Positions 35,662 to 42,578 of a DNA stretch of 42,578 nt are shown here, piece after piece. This stretch comes from VRUE01 sp035693025. GTDB taxonomy: Bacteria > Actinomycetota > Thermoleophilia > Solirubrobacterales > 70-9. The notes under the pieces were generated by a model. It saw only the letters and a program-made list of their open reading frames with translations. It was not told the DNA's origin and did not search any database. The stretch covers positions 1 through 42,578 of the forward strand of contig DASSHI010000047.1 in assembly GCA_035693025.1 (NCBI GenBank), written 5' to 3'. The position numbers and the translations under genes were made by a program. The number at the start of each line of letters is the position of its first letter. Position 1 is the first letter of the stretch.

Positions 35662-36501
35662 GTGAGCACCAACGTCGACACGCTGCTGGAGGCGCTCCCT
35701 TACATCAAGGAGTTTCACGGCCGCACGGTCGTGATCAAGTACGGCGGGTCGGCGATGCGCGAGGAGGCGCTGCGCGAGGCCTTTGCCACCGACGTCGTGC
35801 TGCTCAAGTACGTCGGCTTGAACCCTGTGATCGTCCACGGCGGGGGCCCGGAGATCACGCAGTACATGGAGCGGCTCGGGCTCGAGGTGCGCTTCCACGA
35901 GGGCCTGCGGGTCTCCGACCCCGAGACGGTCGAGGTCGCCCGCATGGTCTTGGTCGGCAAGCTCAACTCCGACATCGTCCAGCGGCTCAACCGCCACGGC
36001 CAGCCCGCTGTCGGGCTCTCGGGCCAGGACGGCACCCTGTTCGAGGTCGCGCCCGTTCCCAACGCCGAGCAGGTCGGCTTCGTCGGCTCGATCGAGCGGG
36101 TCGACGTCAACGTGCTCAACCACATCGCCGTCGACTACATCCCGGTCGTCGCGTCGTCGGCCTCGGATCGCGAGGGCAATGCCTACAACGTCAACGCCGA
36201 CGAGGCGGCCGGCAAGGTCGCCGCGGCGCTCGGCGCCTACAAGGCGGTCTTCCTCACCGACGTCGTCGGCTGGCTCGCCGACCCGGCCGACCCGACCTCG
36301 CTGATCTCGCGCGCCAGCGTGGCCGAGGTCGAGGCACAGCTGGAGAACGTCGACGGCGGCATGCGGCCCAAGCTCGCCGCCTGCGTCGACGCGATTCGCG
36401 GCGGCGCCCAGTCGGCGCACATAATCGACGGGCGCGAGCCGCACAGCCTCCTGCTCGAGCTCTTCACCGATGCCGGGATCGGCTCGATGGTGACCTCATG
36501 A
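35662..36501 (+). CDS. argB: Acetylglutamate kinase
   Basis: 279 residues from GTG 35662, with GAGGAGGT 7 nt upstream. TVVIKYGGSAM, NPVIVHGGGPEI, LVGKLNSDIV, INADEAAGKVAAALGA-like VNADEAAGKVAAALGAYKAVFLTDVVGWL, and VDGGMRPKLAACVDAI are diagnostic. It phosphorylates N-acetylglutamate, step two of the pathway. The C-terminal VDGGMRPK region and the N-terminal extension (TNVDTLLEALPYIKEFHGRT) suggest the hexameric, arginine-inhibited form; inference. Confidence 0.95.
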   Translation: MSTNVDTLLEALPYIKEFHGRTVVIKYGGSAMREEALREAFATDVVLLKYVGLNPVIVHGGGPEITQYMERLGLEVRFHEGLRVSDPETVEVARMVLVGKLNSDIVQRLNRHGQPAVGLSGQDGTLFEVAPVPNAEQVGFVGSIERVDVNVLNHIAVDYIPVVASSASDREGNAYNVNADEAAGKVAAALGAYKAVFLTDVVGWLADPADPTSLISRASVAEVEAQLENVDGGMRPKLAACVDAIRGGAQSAHIIDGREPHSLLLELFTDAGIGSMVTS

Positions 36502-37688
36502 CGCTGGCCGAGCTGCAGGAGCGCGAGCGGCGCTACCTGATGCAGACCTACAACCGGGTGCCGGTCGAGTTCGTCCGCGGCGAGGGCGCGCGGCTCTGGG
36601 ACTCGCAGGGCAAGGAGTACCTCGACTTCCTCGCCGGGATCTCTGTCTGCTCTGTCGGCCATTGCCACCCCGCGGTGGTCGCCGCACTGCGCGAGCAGGC
36701 TGGGAAGCTGATGCACGTCTCCAACCTCTTCTACACCGAGCCGATGGTGCGGCTGGCCGAGCGGCTCTCGGTATCGAGCCTCGGCGGCAAGGTCTTCCTC
36801 TCCAACTCGGGCACCGAGGCAAACGAGTGCGCGATCAAGGTCGCCCGCAAGCACGCCCACGGGCGCGGGGTCGAGAACGCCGAGATCGTCAGCTTCGATC
36901 GCGATTTCCACGGGCGCACCTACGGCGCCCTCTCGGCGACCCCGAAACTGGCCGAGAACGAGGCGCTGGGCCCGATGCTGCCCGGCTTTCGCTCGGTGCC
37001 CTTCGACGATGCCGGGGCGCTGCGAGACGCCGTCGGCGAGCGCACGGCCGCCGTCCTGGTCGAGCCGATCCAGGGCGAGTCGGGGGTCTACCCCGTGAGC
37101 GAGCCGACTCTGCTCGCCGCCCGCGAGGCCTGCGACGAAACCGGCGCGCTGCTGATTCTCGACGAGATCCAGACGGGTATGGGACGGACCGGCTCGCTCT
37201 GGGCCTACGAGCAGACGCCGGTCAAGCCCGACCTGCTGACCACCGCCAAGGCGCTCGGCGGCGGCCTGCCGATCGGCGCCTGTGTGGCCGCGGAGAGGTT
37301 GGGCGACGTGCTCGAGGCCGGCGACCACGGCTCGACCTTCGCCGGCGGCGCGGTTGTCTCTGCGGCGGCGCTCGCCGTGTTGGACCTGATCGACGATCCG
37401 GGCCTGCTGCGCGGCGTGCGCGAGCGGGGCGCCGTTCTGAGCGAGGCGTTGCTGAGCCTCGACGGCGTGCGCGAAGTGCGCGGGAGGGGCCTGATGCTCG
37501 GCGTCGGATTGGACGGCGAGATCGACGCCGCTGCCGTCGGAGCCGACCTGTTCCAGCGCGGCCTGATCGTGAACGTCCCCGAGCCGGGCACCCTGCGGCT
37601 GCTGCCGCCGCTGACGGTCGATTCGGCCCAGATCGAGAGGGCCGTTGCGCTGATCGGCGAATCGCTCCTAAGCTACGCGGCTAGATGA
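36498..37688 (+). CDS. argD: Acetylornithine aminotransferase
   Basis: 396 residues from ATG 36498, overlapping the argB stop. PLP-dependent fold type I: FLSNSGTEANECAIKVARKHA, SFDRDFHGRTYGALSATPK, VLVEPIQGESGVYP, LLILDEIQTGMGRTGSLWAYE (Asp binding PLP nitrogen), and LLTTAKALGGGLPIGACVA with the Lys that holds PLP. It transfers an amino group to acetylglutamate semialdehyde. The stop overlaps the next gene's ATG. Confidence 0.94.
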   Translation: MTLAELQERERRYLMQTYNRVPVEFVRGEGARLWDSQGKEYLDFLAGISVCSVGHCHPAVVAALREQAGKLMHVSNLFYTEPMVRLAERLSVSSLGGKVFLSNSGTEANECAIKVARKHAHGRGVENAEIVSFDRDFHGRTYGALSATPKLAENEALGPMLPGFRSVPFDDAGALRDAVGERTAAVLVEPIQGESGVYPVSEPTLLAAREACDETGALLILDEIQTGMGRTGSLWAYEQTPVKPDLLTTAKALGGGLPIGACVAAERLGDVLEAGDHGSTFAGGAVVSAAALAVLDLIDDPGLLRGVRERGAVLSEALLSLDGVREVRGRGLMLGVGLDGEIDAAAVGADLFQRGLIVNVPEPGTLRLLPPLTVDSAQIERAVALIGESLLSYAAR

Positions 37689-38149
37689 GCGTCGAGAAGT
37701 CGCCTCCAGAGCAACGGCCACCCTCTTCAGCCGCGGACGCCGCACAGCGCCTGGCGCGGATCGTCGACGCCGCCGAGCGGGCCGCCGCGAGCGTGATCGA
37801 CGACGCCGAGCACCAGGCCCAGCGCCATCTCGAGGAAGCGCGCGAGCGTGCCGACAGGATGGTCGCCGAGCGCCTGCGCGAGCTCGCCGACGAGCTCGAC
37901 CCCCCGGCCCGGAGCGGGGTGGAGTCCCGCGGCGGCCATCTCAGGCCCGTCGAGTCCACGCCCGAGGACGACGATGGGGACGAGCCTCTGGCGCCCCGGC
38001 GCTCCGGCTCTGCCGGTGCCCGGCTGCTTGCCACGCAGATGGCGGTCTCGGGCGCCGAGCGCTCGGAGATCGAAGCCCGCCTGCGGGCCGGCTTCGACAT
38101 CGAGGACACGAGCGAGATCCTCGACGCGATCCTCGGACCGGAGGGCTAG
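37685..38149 (+). CDS. Hypothetical coiled-coil protein between argD and argG
   Basis: 154 residues, soluble. Residues about 18-72 (AADAAQRLARIVDAAERAAASVIDDAEHQAQRHLEEARERADRMVAERLRELADEL) form a long alanine/arginine/glutamate coiled coil. An acidic Pro-rich linker follows, and a C-terminal helical unit (GARLLATQMAVSGAERSEIEARLRAGFDIEDTSEILDAILG). I do not recognise a family; DivIVA-like or flotillin-like coiled coils are superficial likenesses. It overlaps argD by 4 nt, so it is translated with the arginine genes. This is the place where argF and argR are usually found. Confidence 0.7.
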   Translation: MSVEKSPPEQRPPSSAADAAQRLARIVDAAERAAASVIDDAEHQAQRHLEEARERADRMVAERLRELADELDPPARSGVESRGGHLRPVESTPEDDDGDEPLAPRRSGSAGARLLATQMAVSGAERSEIEARLRAGFDIEDTSEILDAILGPEG

Positions 38150-38154
38150 CTTCG

Positions 38155-38520
38155 ATGCACGACGACCCGACCAGGATCATGGGACAGCCCGAGGAGCCGG
38201 GAGGCGGTCGCCCCCACGGCAACACGCGCCTGCTGGTTGCGGGCCTGATCGCCGTCATCGTCGGCCTCGTGATCGCGATCGTCGTGATCGCCTCCGACAA
38301 CGGCGGCGACAACGGTTCGAGCAGCCCCGTGCTCGACAGCGAAACGCTGCCGAGCGAAACGACCACGATCGAAACGACGGGGACGACCACCGAATCGACC
38401 GAATCGACCGCGACCGAACCGTCTGGCGGCGAAGAAACCACCGAAACGACGATCGCCGAACCGACCACTGCGCCCGAAGAAGAAGAAGGCGGCGGCAGCG
38501 GCGGTCTCTCCGCCCCCTAG
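38155..38520 (+). CDS. Small single-pass membrane protein with Thr/Glu-rich tail
   Basis: 121 residues. A short cytoplasmic N-terminus, one membrane helix (LLVAGLIAVIVGLVIAIVVIA, about residues 27-47), then a long low-complexity extracellular tail built of Thr, Glu and Ser (ETTTIETTGTTTESTEST), ending in EEEEGGGSGGLSAP. The tail is likely disordered and may be glycosylated. ATG 38155 is 5 nt after the previous stop; argG begins directly at its stop. No known family. Confidence 0.68.
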   Translation: MHDDPTRIMGQPEEPGGGRPHGNTRLLVAGLIAVIVGLVIAIVVIASDNGGDNGSSSPVLDSETLPSETTTIETTGTTTESTESTATEPSGGEETTETTIAEPTTAPEEEEGGGSGGLSAP

Positions 38521-39798
38521 ATGGCCGCGCTCCCCCCCGAGCACGTCCGCACCGCGGACTACGAGGCCGACCCCGCCGAGGTGAGGCGGGTGCTGCTGCT
38601 CTACTCGGGCGGCCTCGACACCAGCGTGATGCTGAAGTGGATCCAGGACCGCTATGGGGCAGAGGTCGTCTGCCTCACCGTCAACCTCGGCCAGCCCGGC
38701 GAGGACTACGCCGTGATCGAAGACAAGGCAAAGCGGCTGGGCGCGCTCGAGTGCCATGTCGTCGACGCACGCCAGCGCTTCGCCGCCGACTTCGTCGCGC
38801 CCGCGATCAAGGCCAACGCCCTCTACGGCGGCGGCTACCCGCTGTTCACCGCGCTCGGCCGCCCGCTGATCGCCGAGCTGGCGGTCGAGCAGGCGCGCCG
38901 CAGCGGCTGCGACACGATCGCCCACGGCTGCACCGGCAAGGGCAACGACCAGGTGCGGATCGAGGCGACGGTGGCGACCCTGGCGCCGGAGCTGAAGACG
39001 ATCGCGCCGGTGCGCTCCTGGCAGATGGGCCGGGAGGAGGAGATCGCCTACGCACGCGAGCACGGCATCCCGGTCAAGGGCGGGGCCGAGGTGACGCCCT
39101 ACTCGATCGACGACAACCTCTGGGGCCGCTCCTCCGAGGGCCGCTGGATCGAGGACCTCGGTCAGGCACCCGAGGACGACGTCTTCCAGCTCGTCACCCG
39201 GCCCGAGCTGGCGCCAGACGAGGCGGAGACGGTCACGGTCGAGTTCGAGGCCGGTGTGCCGGTCGGCTTCAACGGCGAGCGTCTCGGCCTCGTCGACTTG
39301 CTCGAAGCCGTCGCCGAGGCCGGCATCCGGCACGGGGTGGGCATCGTCGACCACATCGAGGACCGCATCGTCGGGCTCAAGGTGCGCGACATCTACGAGA
39401 TCCCGGCGGCCGCGATCCTGCTCCCCGCGCACCAGGAGCTCGAGAAGCTCGTCGGCACGATTCACCAGAACCAGTTCAAGCCCCGCCTCGACCAGCAGTG
39501 GGGCTACCTCGTCTACGCCGGCCTGTGGTGGGAGCCGCTGCGCTCCGACCTCGATGCATACATGGATGCAGTCAACGCCCAGGTGACCGGGACGATCGGC
39601 CTGCGCCTGTACAAAGGAAGCGTGCGAGTCGTCACCCGTTCCTCGCCCAACGCCGTCTACGACGCCGACCTGGCGTCCTTCGCCGAGTCCGGCGGCCTCT
39701 TCTCGCAGGCCGCCTCGCCGGGCTTCATCGAGCTCTGGTCGCTGCAGTCGCGGATGGCTCACAGGATTCGCAACCGCGAAGAGGAGGGTGGGAGCTGA
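38521..39798 (+). CDS. argG: Argininosuccinate synthase
   Basis: 425 residues. ATP loop VLLLYSGGLDTSVMLKWI, then NLGQPGEDYAVIEDKAKRLGA, YPLFTALGRPLIAELAVEQA, AHGCTGKGNDQVRIEAT, and SIDDNLWGRSSEGRWIEDLGQAP. It joins citrulline and aspartate with ATP. ATG 38521 abuts the previous stop. No argH or argF is found beside it, so the urea-cycle steps around it must be coded elsewhere. The N-terminal 24 residues (MAALPPEHVRTADYEADPAEVRR) are longer than in typical ArgG. The C-terminal end overlaps the next ATG by one base. Confidence 0.95.
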   Translation: MAALPPEHVRTADYEADPAEVRRVLLLYSGGLDTSVMLKWIQDRYGAEVVCLTVNLGQPGEDYAVIEDKAKRLGALECHVVDARQRFAADFVAPAIKANALYGGGYPLFTALGRPLIAELAVEQARRSGCDTIAHGCTGKGNDQVRIEATVATLAPELKTIAPVRSWQMGREEEIAYAREHGIPVKGGAEVTPYSIDDNLWGRSSEGRWIEDLGQAPEDDVFQLVTRPELAPDEAETVTVEFEAGVPVGFNGERLGLVDLLEAVAEAGIRHGVGIVDHIEDRIVGLKVRDIYEIPAAAILLPAHQELEKLVGTIHQNQFKPRLDQQWGYLVYAGLWWEPLRSDLDAYMDAVNAQVTGTIGLRLYKGSVRVVTRSSPNAVYDADLASFAESGGLFSQAASPGFIELWSLQSRMAHRIRNREEEGGS

Positions 39799-39950
39799 TG
39801 TACGACAAGGTCGGCAAAGCGGCGCTGCGCTTCGCCCTCGCCTATCTGCGCCGCCGCTACCGGCGCGAGATCCGGATCGGCCTCGGCGCGGGCGCTGTGG
39901 CGATCGGCGTCGCGATCTATCTCGCCAATCGCGAAGTGCCCGAGGGCTGA
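39798..39950 (+). CDS. Small membrane protein, 50 residues
   Basis: ATG 39798 overlaps the argG stop (TGATG), with GGGAG upstream. The product has a basic N-terminal half (FALAYLRRRYRREIRIG) and one membrane helix (GLGAGAVAIGVAIYLA). No family known. It is coupled to argG but likely functions in the envelope. Confidence 0.6.
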   Translation: MYDKVGKAALRFALAYLRRRYRREIRIGLGAGAVAIGVAIYLANREVPEG

Positions 39951-39959
39951 GGTGGATCC

Positions 39960-40943
39960 ATGCGCTGGAAGCCCGCAGTCGCGCTCTGTGCCCTAGCTCT
40001 GCTCGTCGTCGCCTCGGCCCACGCGGCGAGCATCGGCGCGCTGCGCGACGAGGTCGGGGGAGCCCGCGAAGAAGCAGCCTCCCTGGGAGGACAGATCCGC
40101 GCCACGCAGGAACGCCTGGCGAGCACCGAAGCCGAAGCGACGGCGGCTGCGGACCGTGAGCGTCACCTCAGCGACCTGCTCGCCCATGGCCGCGAACGGG
40201 CGGCCCGCCTGGCGGGGAAGGTCGAGCTCTCCGAACGGCATCTGGCGGCCGAGCGCGCGCGGTTGCGGCGCGCCCGGCGGGCCCTGGCAGCACGTCTCGT
40301 CGGCATCTACGAGAGCGGCTCGCCGAGCACGGCGAGCATCGTGCTCGGCTCCGGCAGCTTCGACGAGCTCGCGGCGCGCAGCGAATACCTGCAGCGGATC
40401 CAGGATTCCGACACCGAGCTCGCCTCCAGGGTCGAGCAGGTGCGCAACCGGTTCCGCCACGAGCTCGACCTGGTCGCGGCGCTGAAGGCGCGCGTCGACG
40501 CCTACAACGAAGAGCTGGCGGCGGCGCGTTCGGAAATCGCCGCGGTCCGGGCGCGGGCGGACGAAACGGCTGCGCGCCTCGACTCGCTTGCCGCCGAGAA
40601 GTCCTCCGCCCTGGCGAAGCTCAAAGCGAGCATCGGCCGCTGGGTGAAGGAGATCGAAGCGGCGGAAGCGGCAAGCCGGGCCGCTGCCGAAGAAACCGTC
40701 GGCCGCTGGCTCGGCGGGCCGTTCTCGATCCCGACCTACATCGTCATGTGCGAGTCCGGCGGCAACTACGGCGCGGTCAATCCCGGCAGCGGCGCCGGGG
40801 GTGCTTACCAGATCCTTCCCTCGACCTGGGAGCTGTACGGCGGCCAGGGCGCGCCGCAGGACGGCTCCAAGGAGGAACAGGACCGCATCGCCGGCGAAAT
40901 CTGGGCCGACTCGGGCGGCAGCGCCTGGGTCTGCGCCGGCTGA
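39960..40943 (+). CDS. Secreted coiled-coil protein with C-terminal transglycosylase/Rpf-like domain
   Basis: 327 residues. Signal peptide MRWKPAVALCALALLVVASAHAA; residues about 25-235 are long coiled coils (VGGAREEAASLGGQIRATQERLASTEAEA … LDSLAAEKSSALAKLKASIGRWVKEIEAAEAA) like the EnvC/PcsB/CwlO hydrolase N-termini. The end, PFSIPTYIVMCESGGNYGAVNPGSGAGGAYQILPSTWELYGG…DRIAGEIWADSGGSAWVCAG, is a transglycosylase-like (Rpf/SLT) domain with catalytic Glu in CESGGNY and two Cys that could pair. It probably cleaves peptidoglycan at division or outgrowth. The closeness of ftsK is in keeping with a division role. Confidence 0.85.
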   Translation: MRWKPAVALCALALLVVASAHAASIGALRDEVGGAREEAASLGGQIRATQERLASTEAEATAAADRERHLSDLLAHGRERAARLAGKVELSERHLAAERARLRRARRALAARLVGIYESGSPSTASIVLGSGSFDELAARSEYLQRIQDSDTELASRVEQVRNRFRHELDLVAALKARVDAYNEELAAARSEIAAVRARADETAARLDSLAAEKSSALAKLKASIGRWVKEIEAAEAASRAAAEETVGRWLGGPFSIPTYIVMCESGGNYGAVNPGSGAGGAYQILPSTWELYGGQGAPQDGSKEEQDRIAGEIWADSGGSAWVCAG

Positions 40944-41035
40944 CGGCGTCCCCGCCGTCATCTCACAAGGAGGGTGTGCGAAACATTTTGCATTCGGCGC
41001 GCCACCCGCGCGTCGCGGCCGCCTAGCCTGGCATC

Positions 41036-41296
41036 ATGCAGACAATGGACCGAGAGAGGACGGACGAAGCAATGGACGACGTGAGCCGCCAGATCGGCGA
41101 GTTGAGGAAGGAGATGCGCGAGGGGTTTCGCGAATTGCGGGCCGAGATCAAGGACGTGCGCGCCGAGATCGGAGGCGTGCGCGCCGAGTTCAACGGCCGC
41201 ATCGAGAGCGTGCATACCGCAATCACCACGCTCTGGGCCTCGACCGTCGCCGGTTTCGTCGCGCTGATTGTCGCCTTCATCGTCACTCATTCCTGA
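41036..41296 (+). CDS. Small coiled-coil protein with C-terminal membrane helix
   Basis: Up to 86 residues (ATG 41036; ATG 41072 is an alternative start, MDDVSRQIGEL…). The sequence has heptad repeats (IGELRKEMREGFRELRAEIKDVRAEIGGVRAEFNGRIESV) followed by a membrane helix (ASTVAGFVALIVAFIVTHS). This layout is like DUF1640-type tail-anchored coiled-coil proteins. Role unknown. It sits alone between the transglycosylase and ftsK; 92 nt upstream of it hold no feature I can name. Confidence 0.6.
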   Translation: MQTMDRERTDEAMDDVSRQIGELRKEMREGFRELRAEIKDVRAEIGGVRAEFNGRIESVHTAITTLWASTVAGFVALIVAFIVTHS

Positions 41297-41336
41297 GTCG
41301 AGCAGGGGAGAGACCGCCGCTGTCGAAGCGGCTCCC

Positions 41337-42578
41337 ATGTTCGTGCGTAAGAAGCGCGGCTCGGCCGCGCGCAGAAGGCCGAAAGGCAAAGCGAAGCCAA
41401 AATCGCGATTTCCGCGACCGCACCTGCCGGAGGGTCTGCAGCAGCGCCACCTCGATCTGATCGGGCTCTTCCTGATCGCCGCCGGGGTATACCTCTGCTT
41501 CGTCCTCTTCTTCGGCTGGGACGGGGGAAAGGTCGGCTACGGGCTCGAAACCGGGCTCGAATACCTCTTCGGCGCCGTCGGCGCGCGGATCGCGACCGTG
41601 CTGATGCTCGCCGTCGGAACGATGCTCGTCACCGGCACCTCGGTCTCGACCGTCTTCCGCGGCCTCGGTCGCGGCGTCCACCACACCTTCTCCGGCGGGC
41701 GCGACATCGCCCAGACGGCGATCCAACACCGCGAGGATCGGCGCAGCGAAAGGGCCTCCGCCTTCGACACCAAGGTCGGCCCGACCGACGTGATGAGCGC
41801 ATATCCGGAGGAGGACGACGAGTTCGAACCGACGGTTGCGATCGCCGAGGCAGCCGACGAGGAGCCCGAGCCGGAGACGGTCACCCATGAGTTCGCCGAG
41901 CTGACCGAGGAGGCGGAGCCGGAGGTCGAGCCGGACGACGTCCCCGCCGCGGAGCAGCCACAGCTGACGCCGATGGGGAACAAGCGCGGAGTCACCGAAT
42001 CGGAGCAGATCGACTACCGGCAGCCGCCGGCGAACGTGCTGGAAAAAGGCAAGGGCGACAAGGGACCGGATCCGCGCGACCACGAAGTCATCGGCCGCAA
42101 GTTGGTCGAGACGCTCGGCCACTTCGGCGTCGAGGCGAAGATCGTCGGCACCGTCGCCGGCCCGCACATCACCCGCTACGAGGTGCGCCTGGCGCCGGGC
42201 GTGAAGATGAGCAAGGTCGCCAACCTCAAGGACGACCTCGCGTACGCGCTGGCGGCCACCGACATCCGCATCCTGGCGCCGATCCCGGGCAAGACCGCCG
42301 TCGGCGTCGAGGTGCCCAACGAGCGCCGGCGCGTCGTCCAGCTGGGCGACGTCTACGGCGAGGCGCCCGAGGACTGGTCGCCGCTGACGGTGTGGCTGGG
42401 CAAGGACGTCGCCGGCCGGGGGATCGGCGCGGACCTGGCGAAGATGCCGCACCTGCTGGTCGCGGGCACCACCGGCGCGGGCAAGTCGGCGTGCGTGAAC
42501 GCGATGCTCTCGTCGATCCTGCTCAACGCGGATCCGCACGAGGTGCGCCTCGTGCTCGTCGATCCCAAGCAGGTCGAG
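41337..42578 (+). CDS. ftsK: FtsK/SpoIIIE DNA translocase, 5' part
   Basis: 414 codons from ATG 41337 to the window end; the rest is missing. A basic N-terminus, then two clear hydrophobic segments (LIGLFLIAAGVYLCFVLFFGW and IATVLMLAVGTMLVTG), fewer than the four usual in FtsK; an acidic linker of about 130 residues; then the alpha/beta motor domains with VIGRKLVETLGHFGVEAKIVGTVAGPHITRYEVRLAPGVKMSKV, and Walker A GTTGAGKS at about residue 376. Walker B begins just before the end (RLVLVDPKQ). It pumps chromosomal DNA at division. No ribosome-binding site is obvious; a GTG 6 nt on is an alternative start. Confidence 0.93.
   Translation, partial: MFVRKKRGSAARRRPKGKAKPKSRFPRPHLPEGLQQRHLDLIGLFLIAAGVYLCFVLFFGWDGGKVGYGLETGLEYLFGAVGARIATVLMLAVGTMLVTGTSVSTVFRGLGRGVHHTFSGGRDIAQTAIQHREDRRSERASAFDTKVGPTDVMSAYPEEDDEFEPTVAIAEAADEEPEPETVTHEFAELTEEAEPEVEPDDVPAAEQPQLTPMGNKRGVTESEQIDYRQPPANVLEKGKGDKGPDPRDHEVIGRKLVETLGHFGVEAKIVGTVAGPHITRYEVRLAPGVKMSKVANLKDDLAYALAATDIRILAPIPGKTAVGVEVPNERRRVVQLGDVYGEAPEDWSPLTVWLGKDVAGRGIGADLAKMPHLLVAGTTGAGKSACVNAMLSSILLNADPHEVRLVLVDPKQVE

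Noticed and set aside
1..42578. CRISPR arrays, rRNA genes, transposases or prophage genes
   Set aside because: No regularly spaced direct repeats, no rRNA-like stretches and no transposase, integrase or phage structural protein was seen.

Overview
The window is high-GC DNA, densely packed on both strands, with many GTG starts and many 4-nt start/stop overlaps. Gene content fits a Gram-positive high-GC actinobacterium: arg genes in argC-J-B-D…G order, two MpsC (DUF2294) proteins, DUF4235 and DUF1360 proteins, PheS with a CxxC…CxxC insert, and an FtsK/SpoIIIE translocase. I suspect the class Thermoleophilia (Solirubrobacterales-like), but that is an impression from gene families, not proof. Both ends cut genes (a TPP enzyme at the left, ftsK at the right).

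Region 1 (1-15.0 kb) looks like a general-stress island. Its genes encode a TPP-dependent oxidase/decarboxylase-type enzyme, an enolase-superfamily enzyme, a YbdK-type carboxylate-amine ligase, small conserved helical proteins, a USP-like membrane protein, an SDR fused to two DUF892 ferritin-like domains, a CDGSH Fe-S protein, a GT2 glycosyltransferase, a haem-oxygenase-like diiron protein, DUF1360, a Zn alcohol dehydrogenase, a YihY/BrkB membrane protein, DUF4235, a flavodoxin-like protein and topoisomerase IB. Most of the intergenic gaps here carry the same two-box promoter, GTTT-N15..17-GGGTA, correctly oriented just upstream of a start codon. This is the form known for actinobacterial SigB/SigF-type stress sigma factors. 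A STAS anti-sigma-antagonist gene follows directly.

Region 2 (15.0-19.7 kb) is accessory in character. It has tandemly duplicated mpsC genes separated by a large inverted repeat, a hidden 19-codon ORF with a strong ribosome-binding site, an internally duplicated winged-helix regulator with a 20-nt palindrome on its promoter, a decayed MFS transporter, tRNA-Cys, and a DUF1778/GNAT (TacAT-type) toxin-antitoxin pair with its own operator-like palindrome.

Region 3 (19.7-24.7 kb) holds zwf, tRNA-Val(GAC), a cupin, a VOC protein, an AraC-type regulator, and a large polytopic membrane protein whose gene contains a 125-bp nested palindromic insertion kept in frame.

Region 4 (24.7-42.6 kb) is core: thrS, infC, (wecB on the other strand), rpmI, rplT, then a tightly overlapping unidirectional run rRNA-methyltransferase-pheS-pheT-argC-argJ-argB-argD-two small proteins-argG-small membrane protein, followed by a coiled-coil/transglycosylase-like secreted protein and ftsK. 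Two points are unusual: wecB splits infC from rpmI-rplT, and argF/argR/argH are absent next to the arg genes. Palindromic elements also occur at the infC/wecB junction and inside pheT, so in-frame palindromic insertions recur in this genome.
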